A stretch of DNA of 64,000 bases. It comes from Pseudopyrenochaeta lycopersici (lineage: Eukaryota; Ascomycota; Dothideomycetes; Pleosporales; Pseudopyrenochaetaceae). The DNA lies in NCBI GenBank assembly GCA_003313425.1, contig NHZP01000003.1:1116001-1180000 (forward strand), read 5' to 3'. The notes under the pieces were generated by a model, which was not told the origin of the DNA, searched no databases, and saw only the letters and a program-made list of their open reading frames with translations. Every line of letters starts with the position of its first letter. Positions within the stretch are counted from its first letter, which is position 1. Below, piece after piece: positions 43,331 to 55,942 of this stretch. A program made the position numbers and the translations under genes.

Positions 43331-45704
43331 CTTTTCCTACACTTCATGCACTGCGTTTCATATAACTTCCATCTTGCATTATTTTCAGGCGTTAATTGCG
43401 GTGCAGGGAAGCAGTGGCGCACTTTATCGGCGGCCTTTTCCTTCTTCTGGCAACGGCCATTATGGTCTTGTCTATCCCAGTCATTTTTATTCAATATTTC
43501 GTTGTGTGGCTACTGGAGCCTTGTTCCTCAGATTGATCAGCATGGCATTGGAAACAAGCGAATCTAGGAGACGATGCGTGGGGCGTGTTTATATGGGAAG
43601 TAGGAGGGGTCACGGTAACCAATTCGGCTTGGAGATTAGCCAATTTAGCATGTATGATGTGCAAACTGTGGGTTGTAAAGTGGACAAATGTGTAGATTGA
43701 GGGCAGGCATTAAGAGAAACATTATATTCAGCTCACAACGGCAGGAGTAGTGCGGAGACTGCACTCTCTACGTTTCAATCTACTGACACGGTGATACAAG
43801 CTTTTTGTGTATGTAGGTCCCTCTAGTTCGAGGCCATCGTTCCTCCTGACCCCCATCAGAATTTGGCGTGTAGCACGGTGGCTTTTGCCAATCCCTCTTC
43901 ATCCCATAGTGGCACCACATCGTCACAGCCTTCCTCTCTGTTCGCGGCTACTCGGCATGTTGTACTCAGCAATTGCCGTTCGTCGACTCTCTGTCACAGC
44001 CATGGATATAATCCTTCGATATCGGGACACTTGTGTTGACATGGCAGGTAGTCTTATTTGGCGTGCCGTAGGAGTGCTTGTCTGCATGCTATCACATCGA
44101 TAGCTTCGTCGTTGAGACTCTTCTTCATGCCCTCTTCTTGACTCAGATCAAGCCGCGAATATCCCTATATGACAGAACTCCAGAAGATCTCCTCGAAGCC
44201 GTCCGCGACACCATATCTATCATGGTTCGTAGGAGGGCTCGCGATTTGCCGGGGCTAAACAAGTCGAGGAGCGTCAAGGCCCAACAAGCGGCCTGAATTG
44301 CTAGGAGGACGGCAATACAAATGCGGAAAGAGGACTCTTTTCCCATAATGTTTGAGGAAAATCAGAGTTCATAAAGAGAATGATCTGTTTGAGGAGAGCA
44401 GCACTGGTACGTGTGGAGAGAAGATGCGGGGTGCCATGTTTTGTATATGTGAAGCAGCTAAGGAGGCCATGTTGGCATCTTCGTGTTATTTTGAGACACA
44501 CATGAAGGATTAAGTGGCCTTTGTCCTACCTCACAGCCACAAAGCGCAGCTGCAATTGTAGCATCCCCGTCTTGGGAATCATCCTGAACCTACTTGATTT
44601 TCGATGATTTTCAGCATTTGAAGCGTTGGAGATGTCAATGCGCTGGCGTTGTGGGTATCGCAGCTGCGTGGTAGGTGTCATGTCTACATGTGGCTAGCCT
44701 TGGGTTTTGTAATCCACAAAACGTCAAAGCTGCGGACGAACACCTCTAACCATTCATCATGCCACCACCCAAAAAAAGGCGCACGCCGAGCTGACGCCAT
44801 GCCGGCTGCGCTCAGATCTGGAAGAGTTATGCACATCAATCACTCTGGTTGCTGTTTTCCTCAAAAGGCACCATGTGGCTGTGACTCGAAACGCAGTACC
44901 GTTTGCGACATGTCAATGGCCCCAGTCTCGATTAGAGGAAACGGACCGAATGACAGTAGTACCAACCGCGAACCAAACAAGCGCAGCGCCTAGATCTCGT
45001 TCCATGGTTTCGCTCCAGTCGACTCCCTCCCGGCCGCTTGAGGCTTGTCAGTTTGGGAGAATGGTAATCTGTCACACATCGGATTTGACCATGAAGCCCG
45101 TTCGGGGCCCGTCTTTCAATCCCTCAGACGGAGTCGGACCACTACCGTCTCACCATATCACAGTCATTCCCGCTGCACACAATGCGCTGCCTTGGGTAAT
45201 GTGATAGGCGACAATCTGTGCGTTCAGACATGCTTATTACTGGTTTCGGGAAACAGCCAAACGGAAACAAAACTGCAGGACAGGGCAACAAGGCGTTCTT
45301 ATGGGCGGCCTTGGATTCAGGCACACATCTGTTGGTTTTGGCTCATACTCCGGGCTGCAAGCGGATGTATATACAGAGATGGTGACTGCGGAGTCTTTGT
45401 TCGATAATGAGCGCAATTATTGAAGCGATCACAACATCAAGACAAACCAGGTTAGTACCATGGATTACTCCAAGCTGTTTCTCCGTCCTTCAGCCTCAAG
45501 TTGCAGCTCCGCCTGTAGCAGACGTCCATTATTCGACTTCCTGCCCTAAGCGGCTAGCGTATTCATGCAGCTGGGAAGTCCAGAACCCCGCCACCATTTG
45601 TACGATACGAAGCTCATGAAGTCGAGATTCCCCGCAGCTTTGAGTAGTTTTATATTCTCCGGCGTCGCAGTTTCATTTCCTTTCTGCACAATCACGTCCT
45701 GATC
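43331..45704. other. Long intergenic stretch, nothing called
   Basis: About 2.4 kb. The first several hundred bases are probably the Sip5 3' UTR. Frames such as 43346-43567, 43807-44103, 44649-44993 and 45045-45407 lack coding character. No tRNA or repeat found. Confidence 0.45.
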
Positions 45705-47087
45705 ATGGAGCAAATACAGGAAAAATCCAAATCGCAACCCGTCGTATCGGTGCGGCCAGTATACCTCAGAATGCTGAGCGCAGAAAACAACTCAAAACGG
45801 TTCCGCGATGATGAAGATGAGATAGGGAGTCAGACTTCGAGCGTAATAAGTCTGGAGGACGGTGGACACTCAAACCCGAAACCGAGGTGGTACCGGCACA
45901 ACGGACCGAGATCATGGGGCAGCGATTTGACCTGGTGGTGTGGAATGCGATCGCGAGATCGTGAAGAGACAGACTCAGAGAGGAGAGCAAGGAGAAGGAA
46001 ATGTCTTGTAAGAGTAGGAACTGTCTTGGCTGTCTTGACACTTTTTGGTGTCATCGCAGGGGTGTAAGTCGTTTCATGCGCGACAGTTTCACGCACATGA
46101 CTGACATACCCCAGTGTTTACATATCCTTCGTCACCGCACTAATACGGCGGCTTACTCCTCCACCAGGTCACAGCGGGCTACATCACATTGTCGAGATAT
46201 GGAAAGAGCCAGATGCAAATGGAGCTTTCAAGTTTGACTGGAGAGATGATTTCAGTCGCGACATCGTGCCAAAGAATTGCCACTCACACAATGATTATTG
46301 GCGCGCTGTTCCACTATATGCAGCCCTTGCGGCGGGTTGTGTAAGCATTGAGGCGGATATTTGGTTGACCGAGGATGAGGAGCTGCTCGTCAGCCATTCG
46401 TGGAAGTCCGCTAGACCAGAACGGACGCTAAGGAGTCTCTATTTGGACCCGCTGACCAATATCTTCGAAAACCGAAATGTCTCTACTGCGTCGACAGAAG
46501 AGAAAGAGACCGGTGTCTTCGACTTCGATCCAAATACTTCGACCATCCTTCTAATCGATTTCAAGAAGGACGGCCACGCGATATGGCCTGTCCTTGTCTC
46601 GCAACTTCAACCCCTTCGCGACAGGAATTGGCTCACCTACTTTGATGGTGAGAAACTCGTCCAAGGGCCATTGACAATTGTCGGTACAGGAAGGGCGCCC
46701 TTTGACTTTGTGCAACAAAATTCTACAGATCGCTTCATCTTTTTCGATGCCCCTCTTCTCTCCGTGTCAGACGATAAATACAATACAACCAACAGCTACT
46801 ACGCCAGCACAAACTTAAAGGCCGCTGTTGGGCGCATATGGAGAAACAAACTCTCAGGAGATCAGGTAGGGACTTTGGAGCAGCAGGTCAAAGCAGCGGA
46901 GGAGAAGGGGCTGAAGAGCAGATACTGGGATACACCAGCTTGGCCGATTAGGCTGAGAAACAATGTCTGGACGCAGTTGATGGATTTGGGCGTTGGGATG
47001 CTGAATGTGGATGATCTTATCAGTGCATCAAGATGGAACTGGAATTGGTGTGTCATTGCTGGAATTGCGCTCTGCAAGAACAGCTGA
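45705..47087 (+). CDS. AIM6-like membrane protein with PI-PLC/GDPD-type fold
   Basis: Two exons: 45705-46063 and 46115-47087, 443 aa. A charged N-terminal cytosolic part is followed by a membrane segment near residues 100-128 (VGTVLAVLTLFGVIAGV). The lumenal or extracellular domain starts with PKNCHSHNDYWRAVPLYAAL, then AGCVSIEADIWLTEDEELLV, placing His, Glu and Asp as in the metal site of glycerophosphodiester phosphodiesterases. This matches the fungal 'Altered inheritance of mitochondria protein 6' family, whose activity is unproven. The C-terminal match VWTQLMDLGVGMLNVDDLIS is typical. The last 15 residues (WCVIAGIALCKNS) may reflect an unrecognised short intron but would then end abruptly. 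Confidence 0.85.
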
Positions 47088-47629
47088 TCAGAGTCGTGAG
47101 CGGAATGGGAATGAAGGGTTTCACGAGTTAACGGAGGCGGTTTTTTGTCCTGCGCTTTTGCCAGCATTTTCTGGGAGTTCTGGGTTTGAAGCATTTCTCA
47201 GCGGGTCTTCTTTTAGGGAATGTGGGCTAAGGTGACGTCTGTGTACGAGCAAATGACGAGATGCGTCTATGGCACTAGTCTGACTGACTATGGTGCGTCT
47301 TATAGGAAGACAAATAGATTTGTGAAGGCTATCACTCCTTTTTGCTGTTATTGTATTGTGAGTTTGTGTTAGTATTGGTCTGAGATGTAAACATGATTCG
47401 GAAGCGGGGTTTGTGAGGTATCACACCATGCACCAGATCCCGTAGGTATAGCAAATAACATCGGCGCTGTGCTCAGTCGCTGATACATTGTCAGTAGAGA
47501 AACGTAGGAGATTGCAAGTAAGACTCTTCTGGATAATTATTCTTTTGCAACGCTTACTCGACGAGCAATAATCGGCCGTGGATGATTCAGACATAATAAT
47601 AACGCACATCAGGATTGGCTCTTCGCCTT
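47088..47629. other. Intergenic, no gene seen
   Basis: Convergent 3' flanks of the AIM6-like gene and the HET gene. Confidence 0.5.
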
Positions 47630-49864
47630 TCATCGCATTCTGATCTTCCTAAACTGTGGATCAAATGTCCACCATATCTCCTCCCTCATCATTCCTATCC
47701 CGCGGCGTCGAGCTAGCCCAGTATGATCCCATGTTATAACCATAACATTCACAAGCTTGGTATTCCTGACAGGTTCGGCGGCGCGGTAGATGACCTTTTC
47801 AACCGGGTCGCGGACTTGCCGAGACAAGAGGATACACTCATGCTGCCCGTGTAGAAGAGGCTTTTCTGCATCCATTGGCCAGCCAATCCAGCCTTCCCTA
47901 TGTGTATCTGTGGCGACGCCGTAAGGAAGCTTGTCGAAATCAACAATTGCTCTCCATGCTCGAAACGTCAGGATACCGGCGTCCAGGTCTTGCTTCCAGT
48001 CGGTGTCTCTGTTTGTATCTTGGAGCCACGGCCAGGTAACCAAGCTCTCGATGGTCCCCAGAAGGTGTAAATTTGCTTCAGTAACCGTCCGTGGGAAATA
48101 CCCCATTTCGCCCTGCCATCCGCACCACGACCAACTGGGGAATTCCGACACCCTGTTCAATCGAGCAAACTTGTATTTTACGTCTTCATTTCTCCTCCAC
48201 ATGAATCCCTCGGTATCTTCCCTCGACCACGGCGCCTGGCCTGGCCGAGGCCAGTACGCCCATTTTCTGTAATTCCAGTTCGGGGCTGCCTTCCATAGCA
48301 GGGCGGCGTCGATGTAGCACTGTGGGAGGCCCCAAAGAAACGCCGTTGGGAGCTGAGTCTTTTGCAGTTCAGATAATAGTCCAGTAAACGCCTTGAGCGC
48401 ATCACCGTGGTTGCCCAGTGTGCGCGCTGTATAAATCCTCACATCAAAGGTATAGTCTGCGAATACGGCTTCTTTCTTAGATTCGGGCGTGTTCATAGGC
48501 ATATACGCTGTACGCTGACGGCGCTGAGGGGGATAGAAAGCTCGATCAATGACTAATTTCTCGATAGAGTCTTCCGCCCAGGTGTCCTTTTGGCACCGGA
48601 AGTAAATGCCAGACGAGGTAAATATCAGCTTTCGCCGGGAAAGTTTGCTCTCTTGGAAGGTCCAGCCCCTCTTTGACCACGCACAGGACTTGAGGACAAA
48701 GTCCAAAGATGGCTGAGCCATGATAAATGTGCGGCCTTGAACATGTTCTCTAATCTGGGTTATTCGAGGTGCTCTAGGATGTGCACGTGGTAGGCCAGCG
48801 TTGCAATCCGAGCCAGCAGCGCCAACGATGGTTACTAAAGCCTTTTTGTATATAACGTCCATCGCTTCGATGGTGCTTGCGAGTTCCTCTGTTTCGTTAA
48901 TAATGCATATGGAATCGACCCATAGATAGCGCTGTCCCATTGCTCGCGTCACTTCCATTGCATCGAGTATTGTTTGAGGAATGGCCTTTGGGGACGCCAC
49001 ACCGTCTACAGTCCTATTTGAAGAGGACGCTTCAGTCGTCTGTAGAAAAGGTCGGAGATCTAAGAGCAATTCACTCGCGTTCTTGGGGTCTTCCTGGAAC
49101 ATGTCACGTTCGACACGAAAGTTACCAGCCGATCCCCATACGTAAGACAGTGCAACGTAGGGAGTATCGAACGAGCTCACAACCACTTCCAGTTCCTCAA
49201 CGTCGATCAATCGCAACTTGACGCGGGCTCCAGCGCTCTGCAACTTGTCCACCGGCAACGTATCTTCACAAGCATCTCCGTGCTCAGTATGACAGAGCTG
49301 TAACCAATCTTTGAACATCCCGTCCCGACACCCTTCATCGGCCAGTAGTCTTCCTCCGCGCGACCTAGCCCCAGGCGCTAGGTCCTCGTCAAGACATGTC
49401 AACTCCAACGCCTGTTCGAAGCCCCGCTTTGACTCGTATGAGCAGAATCTCATACGGAATGCATTCATAGCCTTATTGCGCGTCTCCAATGTCTGAATGT
49501 CTTCGTCAATTCCACGAGCATGTCCTAGCCATTGGCTACCATAACTCGTATTGGGGATAAAGTATGAGAACCAAGGCGATTTCGTGCTGTTCTTGGCTGG
49601 GTCGTTTTTCGGGTACGCTCGTGTATAGGCGCGAAGCCATAGCCTACACATGGGGCAGGATGGCGGACTACTGGCTAATGTCGCTATGGATTGGACCGGT
49701 CCTCGCACAAAAGCTGCCTCCTCACCTCGAATACCATCTAGCTTGTACATGTGTCGAGTCGCTAACGTGTCCTTAATTTCGCTGGTAGCGATCCCATTGA
49801 CTACATTTTCCCATTCGACCGCGCCACATTTCTCGCACAAATCTGAGTTATTTTCATGAGACAT
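47630..49864 (-). CDS. HET-domain protein (heterokaryon incompatibility family)
   Basis: Single exon, 744 aa, starting MSHENNSDLCEKCGAVEW. The HET core lies roughly at residues 235-400: TPYVALSYVWGSAGNF, then IPQTILDAMEVTRAMGQRYL, WVDSICIINE, and the late motif WSKRGWTFQESKLSRRKLIF. The N-terminus has two C-X2-C pairs (CEKC, CPMC), possibly a small zinc site. A C-terminal region of about 330 residues follows with W-rich motifs (FPSWSWCGWQGEMGYFP). HET proteins trigger programmed cell death when incompatible fungal strains fuse; many paralogues have no proven role. The gene stands alone, without a neighbouring NLR or lipase-like partner. Confidence 0.93.
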   Translation of the reverse strand: MSHENNSDLCEKCGAVEWENVVNGIATSEIKDTLATRHMYKLDGIRGEEAAFVRGPVQSIATLASSPPSCPMCRLWLRAYTRAYPKNDPAKNSTKSPWFSYFIPNTSYGSQWLGHARGIDEDIQTLETRNKAMNAFRMRFCSYESKRGFEQALELTCLDEDLAPGARSRGGRLLADEGCRDGMFKDWLQLCHTEHGDACEDTLPVDKLQSAGARVKLRLIDVEELEVVVSSFDTPYVALSYVWGSAGNFRVERDMFQEDPKNASELLLDLRPFLQTTEASSSNRTVDGVASPKAIPQTILDAMEVTRAMGQRYLWVDSICIINETEELASTIEAMDVIYKKALVTIVGAAGSDCNAGLPRAHPRAPRITQIREHVQGRTFIMAQPSLDFVLKSCAWSKRGWTFQESKLSRRKLIFTSSGIYFRCQKDTWAEDSIEKLVIDRAFYPPQRRQRTAYMPMNTPESKKEAVFADYTFDVRIYTARTLGNHGDALKAFTGLLSELQKTQLPTAFLWGLPQCYIDAALLWKAAPNWNYRKWAYWPRPGQAPWSREDTEGFMWRRNEDVKYKFARLNRVSEFPSWSWCGWQGEMGYFPRTVTEANLHLLGTIESLVTWPWLQDTNRDTDWKQDLDAGILTFRAWRAIVDFDKLPYGVATDTHREGWIGWPMDAEKPLLHGQHECILLSRQVRDPVEKVIYRAAEPVRNTKLVNVMVITWDHTGLARRRGIGMMREEIWWTFDPQFRKIRMR

Positions 49865-52294
49865 GGTTTCCGAGGAGAGAGAGCATGACCAACTGTTGTG
49901 TCAATCTACAGCGGTTTGTGACCCCAGTTGACGTCGAAGACCAGGTGCGCCGCATGAACGACGGTCTTGTACAGAAAGCTTAAACTCGAACGCGCGGCCG
50001 CCTGATAAGACCAGTATTCATGAGAAGGCTAACGCAGCGGGGTATTTAGACTGGTCATGCGGAGAAAGCTGAAAAATGGTGCTGGTTCAGCTCAGGCAGC
50101 TTGTTCCAAAACAGGCATAGCGAGAATCTACACACTCTCTATACGATAGTACATTTTGCCAAGTTAAGTAATAGAAACTGGAAATCTCGGTTTTTTACAC
50201 ATAATTGTCGTGAGGGCGATGTATTGCTCAAAAGAACTTTGTTGCTGGGCGTGTGAGTAGCTTTACTCGTATCCTGAGACTGCCTCTAATAATGTTCTCA
50301 TCAATATATGCCACCTGGGGACCGTCTCTGATGGCTTTTATCAGACTAAATGGTCTGCTTTTAACGGTTTTAACAGATCCTTTCTGCTATAGGGACATAT
50401 TCTCGCAACTATAGTAGGCCAGCTACTCTCATGAGTTCAGTCTCTCTTTCACCAATTTCCGCGACATACGACACCGCTTGATGTACCTCAGGCGGTGGTA
50501 AAGGAGCTTCTTCAACACATCTTTCCTCACATGGAACTGCTCCACTGTGTGCCTGACATTTAGTTGTCTCGATGACTGCAGACAATTGCAGTGGCCAGAA
50601 CAGACGTGAGCTGGATGATGTGGGGTGTGAGCGGTAATGAGATCAACGAAAGGCCAAAAGTTCAGATTCTCATCCGTAATGCGAACATGAGTAGAAGCGC
50701 AATCGGACCTCCAAATTTGTGCAGATTACATGCTAGGTTAGTACAGTTCGATGTGAATTACGCAGTCGATGACTGCTGGGATCGGAGGTGACGACAGATA
50801 GGTCGAGTCGATCGACAGTGTTGTGGATACCAATAAGTGCTAAGAATAGAGCGATGTTCTCAGTCGTCCATACCCTTCTTGCAAATTTGGTCTACAGTAA
50901 GTCTTGTAGAGTGAATGCATAGAATAATCTGATCAGTAACGGATATTTAACGAACACGGTACTGGCTCCATAGCTAGAGGAGTAAGAGCTAACTTTTGTC
51001 CTAATATCACTGGATGAGACAAAGCCTAGTGCTGTCTATGGTTAGCGTATTCACGAGCTTTATCAGTCCCAACAGGGGTACCGATTACGTGTTGAAGAAC
51101 GACTACGGGAGTACGCGACGCTGTCAATAGCTCCCTTTCAACGGGCCGAAGTTATGCTATGTTGATTTCGGAAATGCCGAAGGGCTGACTGAAAATTGCT
51201 CAAGGAGTTGTCTGCTCATCGTACAAGGGCAAACGTTGCTTTCGAAGACGACGCATAAGAATATCATGAAATGAACATGTACACCTTGTTCCTTAGTTGT
51301 AGACTTTATAGAGCAGGTGGTTGCCTCACATGAAAGGCTCCGACTCTCCAGGTTTCACACGACGAGGTCATGATTGCGGAGGCGTGTTCGATTGAAGTGT
51401 TTGCGAAAGCGAATCTGCGACACCAACAGCCGAATGTTTCTTTTCACCATGCATAGGTATCACATCATCGTGCATTGCTTCTGCCGGACCTTTGAGCTGC
51501 GAGAGGAGAAAATTTCTTATTGCAGACAGGTCGGAGAGTCTCAACACGAGGACCAACATTTTCCCTTGCTTATCGATAAAGGCAGAATTATGGGGAACAG
51601 TTGGCCAGATCGGATCATCCACAGGGGTTGCAATGCCTTCGACTGAATCGTGTTCGTGGATCAGCGGCTCTTCCGTGCGAAACATGACATCTTTTGGGCA
51701 GGACAAGAGCAGCTTTTTCGACGCCCAGCAGGCGTGTGTGGGACTGAGCCAGCTTGTGGGAACGGATCTTTTCTCTGGCGGTTTGGCGTGGCGTCGGCGA
51801 TGACTGCAGGGCTTGCGCTTGATTTGCCGCGGCGTGAATTAGCGGCGTTTCAGTGCCTGGCTTTGGCTCCCTGCACCACCGATCCCTGCAGGAACAAGCG
51901 ATCGAAGGTCCGGGGCGTCGTCGTTGGGGAAGAAAGAAGCTCCTCCTGAAAAGTCTCCTCTTCACCCACCTTCTTTCACACCTTCGTTGCGCCATTGTGT
52001 CTGTCCGAGAGCTCGACGCTCGTTTCTCATATCTCCTTGTTTCCTTGCATTTAGAATCGACGGCTGGCCTGACTCCAATCGCTGTCGTTACATTACTGGT
52101 CCCTCCACTGCACTACCGCACGATCCCCATAGTGAAGTGCTTGACGCACATTCTTTGGCTGCCCTTGCTCTACGTAGTACATTGTTCCACCATCAAAGGT
52201 TTCAAAACCCCCCACATTCCAGTTCAATTGCCCCGCTCGCCCGTTCGACAGTGACGATAGCGTCCCTTACGACCAGGTACTGGAGTCTTGCCTG
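49865..52294. other. Long intergenic stretch, nothing called
   Basis: About 2.4 kb between divergent HET and MscS genes. The left part is A/T-rich with no frames. The right 500 bp is pyrimidine-rich leader of the channel gene. A frame at 51368-51685 (minus) has passable codon use but no ATG-initiated extension or family match. Confidence 0.45.
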
Positions 52295-55210
52295 ATGACA
52301 GGCAATCAACGATCACCCTCACAGAGGTCTTTTCGACTATCCAACCACGGCTTTCAGCCGCTGAACGCCAGCATGGACAACCGAACCACCGAAATCCCCC
52401 TCCAGACTGTCGTCAGCCATACCCCCTCGCAGTCACCCACGTCCAAAGATGAGAAGTCTGAGAAGACAGGCATGTTCCATAGAGGACGCAGAAGGCTGGT
52501 CAAGGTTGACTCGACGACCGGTGCGCCATTGCCTCCTCGCGGCAATGAAGAGGAGAAAACTGCTCTCAATCACATGGGGAGGATCTACACCAAAATTCTC
52601 AACTACAGCATCGTCACGCGCTACATGATTTATGTTGCGCCCGTTGCTCTCTTACTGGCCATTCCTATTATTCTATCACAGACTGGCACGATTACAGGTT
52701 CAATTGGCGGCACAAACCAGAAGAAATTCTGGATATGGATTGAGATTAGTGAGTACCTTCGCCCGTCCGCATCGTTAACGCTACTAACAATGCAAACTAG
52801 TCTGGCTCAGTTTCTGGGTGATGAAGATTGTCGCTCACTTCCTCCCCAAGATCTTCGAATTCCTTATCGGCGTGGTCAGTCCTGGTGTCAAGAAGTACGC
52901 TTTGCTCCTCAGAGCCGTGGAAAAGCCATTGTCGTTTGTCTTTTGGATGATTGTCAATCAGGCTACTTTCCCTGCACTCGTTCGACCTGTACCTGAAAGA
53001 ACTGGCGCGAATAGTCCAGGATGGATTGACACGATGCAGTCTGTTCTCCTTGCTTTGCTCGTTTGCACAGTCATCATCCTCGCCGAACGTGTCTTGATCC
53101 AGTTGATTAGTATCAGCTATCATCGCAAACAGTTCGACGCCAAGATTAAAGAGTCGAAGCGCAGCATCTACCTGCTTGGGGTTCTCTACGACACGTCGAG
53201 GGAACTGTTCCCCGCCTACTGCAACGAATTCGCCGAGGAAGACTACATCATCCAGGACACCATTCTGGACCTGGGTCTTGGTAGCAAGAAAGGAACCCAC
53301 AAGCATGGCCGCTCAGGAAGCCGAACTCCGATGCGTTTGATTCAGGAGGTTGGTCGTGACGCTGGTCGACTTGGAGATAAGATCACCTCAGTCTTTGGTA
53401 CCATCGCCTCCGAAATCACAGGCAAAAAAGTATTCGATCCAAACTCGGCTCACTCCGTCGTTTTGACCGCTTTGGAGAGGCAGAAAAGCTCCGAGGCTCT
53501 CGCTAAACGAATTTGGATGTCGTTTGTTGTCGAAGGCAAGAATGAGCTGTATCTAGAGGACCTTGTCGAAGTCATGGGCTCTAATCGCCAGGAGGAGGCT
53601 GAAGAATGTTTTGCTGCAATCGATCGCGACGGCAACGGCGATATCAGTCTTGAGGAGATGATCTTCACAGTCTCTGATTACGCCAGACAACGCAAATCCA
53701 TCAACACCAGCATGCACGATGTAGATCAAGCGATCAACGCTCTTGATGGTCTCCTTCTGACAATCGCCCTCATCATCTGCCTGTTCGTATTTAGTAAGTT
53801 TCCACGATCGGACACTGACCATGGCCATGCTGACGTGCTGTAGTTGCCTTCCTTGCTCCTGGTTTCCGTGCAACTCTAACCACCTCGGCAACTGCGCTCC
53901 TCTCGCTGTCCTTTGTATTCGCAACGACTGCCCAGGAAGTCCTCGGTTCTTGCATTTTCCTGTTTGTGAAGCACCCTTACGACATTGGCGATCGTGTCGA
54001 CATCACTTCCGAACAGCTTGCCGTGGAGCATATTGCCCTTCTCTATACAGTCTTCAAACGCGTTTCTAACGGAAAGACGGTGCAGATACCCAACATTGTC
54101 TTGAACAGTCTCTGGGTAGAGAACATCACCCGCAGCAAGGCCATGAGGGAGCAAGTGTCCGTTTTCTGCGCTTTTGATACTTCCTTTGAAGATATCAATC
54201 TGCTGAAGCAAGAAATGTCAAACTTTGTCCGTGACCCAGCCAACTGCCGCGATTTCCACCCCGAAATCGATATTGAGGTCATGAGCATTGCGGAGATGAA
54301 CAAGTTGGAACTGCGCATCGAGATTAGGCACAAGAGCAACTGGTCCAACGAGTCTCTCCGTGCGACCCGTCGATCCAAGTTCATGTGCGCTCTGGTGCTG
54401 GCCCTACGTAAGGTTCCGATCGCCGGTCCTGGAGGCGCAGATGCTGCTTTGGGATCTCAAGACAAGCCTACGTGGTCTGTTGCGGTCCCGCCTGCTGATG
54501 CTATTGAGGCATATAAGAAGTTCAAAGACACGGCTGATGCAAAGCGTATTCATCCGCTTAACAAGCCAGAAGATAACGACAAGGGAAAATCTACTGGTAC
54601 TGATTACCTTGGCGTCGGCATTGGCAGCGAGAACCAGGCTATCTCTGCGTTGAACAACCGGAGACCAGGCGCTGATCCTATCCGCGATGATACTTGGACT
54701 GCTCGTGACGATGTTTCAACTCTCGGCAGACCGAGCATGGATGCCCGACCTGATCTCGACGAAGTGCGTGGCTTGTTACACAAAGCGAGCTCGGCTGGCA
54801 AGAGGAAGGGCGGATCAAGTCTCTCGCCATACACTACACGTCCATCCGGCGAGATGTCTCGACAAAGTATTCCACCGCCACTTCCTCTTCCTGTAATCCC
54901 AGCTGGCAGTCCGTATGCGCCACCGCCAGGTCCGCCCTCCATGCCTCCGCCTTCTCTTCCACGCAGCACTGTTCCCGGATCACCTACCTCGGTCTCAACG
55001 GGTCATGTAGAGGAATACACTTATCAGACCATGGTCCCACCGCCGCGCTCTGGCAGCCGCCCAAGGGCTCCACACGTTGAGGAAGAGGAGGGAGAAAGGC
55101 GCTGGGATCCCAACATGGCCGGCGGTGCTCAAACAACCTACTCTACCAATCCGTTCAGGAGCCAGAGCCCACCTGCACCTGCCGATCGAATTCAGTATAA
55201 GCGGGAGTAG
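52295..55210 (+). CDS. MscS-family mechanosensitive channel with EF-hand
   Basis: Three exons: 52295-52748, 52801-53793, 53844-55210, giving 937 aa. The order is a disordered N-terminus, four or more membrane segments (YVAPVALLLAIPIILS, the helix after IWLSFWVMKIV, LLALLVCTVIILAERVLI, LLLTIALIICLFVF), an EF-hand loop at residues 426-437 (DRDGNGDISLEE, all calcium ligands present), the MscS pore helix (AFLAPGFRATL and SLSFVFATTAQEVLGS) and the beta domain (HPYDIGDRVDI, VQIPNIVLNSLWVENI). The tail is Pro/Ser-rich and disordered. This is the layout of fungal Msy1/Msy2, ER-membrane channels that control calcium release under hypo-osmotic stress. ER location is inferred from the family. Confidence 0.92.
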
Positions 55211-55942
55211 GTCTCTCGCTCGACATTGAAGCGAGTCAAGGACTACGAGGACCTGAGAGGCGATCTATGCTAATGAGTTTTTTTTCGCTACCTCTTCAGC
55301 GTGGGCGACAAGGGGTCATGTTATTAAGGAACTGTCTCATTTCATGTAATGTATTTTCCATATCTAGAATTAGGCCACAGAGCCTCGGCATCGGTGGCTG
55401 TCCAAGCGACGACTCACTCGGGCGTTTATAAGCATGTGTATTAAGTAGCGAGCCCTGAGATGGCAGCGAACAATGCAAAAATATCTAAACACGTTGTTTT
55501 GAATTTCTCTCTTTCTGCTATGCTATGTGACCAAACTCGTAACATCCCAAGTCGATGCTTCGTTCTCAGCAGTAGCTACGTTGGAATGGTTGACCTTACC
55601 TCAGCCGAATAGTGAGACCGGTTCCAGAAAGGTAGTCGATATGGGTGCTTTGAAATGCCGTATCTATACAGCTAGCCAAACAGATCGCTATTCTGTGCGG
55701 GGTGTTACTATTACAGCCGTTATTTTCCTAGGTATTGTCAGTGATATCAGGGACGATCTAGTATGGTGGCAAGAGTACTGATCAAACCTGACAACTAGCA
55801 ATCGCGACAGAAGAACAGAAAGAGCATACCCACTTGTAGCATGTGTCTTTCACATCACTCTCCTAATGCTATGTGTAGTCAAACAATTCTCTATACCTTT
55901 CAGCCCAGTTACAGCTTTTCCAGCCCAAAGCTACACACAACC
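55211..55942. other. Intergenic, no gene seen
   Basis: 3' flank of the channel gene and promoter of the next hypothetical gene. The 84-residue frame at 55527 has random composition. Confidence 0.5.

Noticed and set aside
43807..44103. 98-residue plus-strand frame with hydrophobic stretches
   Set aside because: Likely chance frame in 3' region of Sip5; codon use unlike neighbouring genes.
51368..51685. 106-residue minus-strand frame (MFRTEEPLIHEHDSVEG start)
   Set aside because: Codon use is passable, but no upstream exon or family was found and it overlaps other frames in a likely leader region; insufficient to call a gene.
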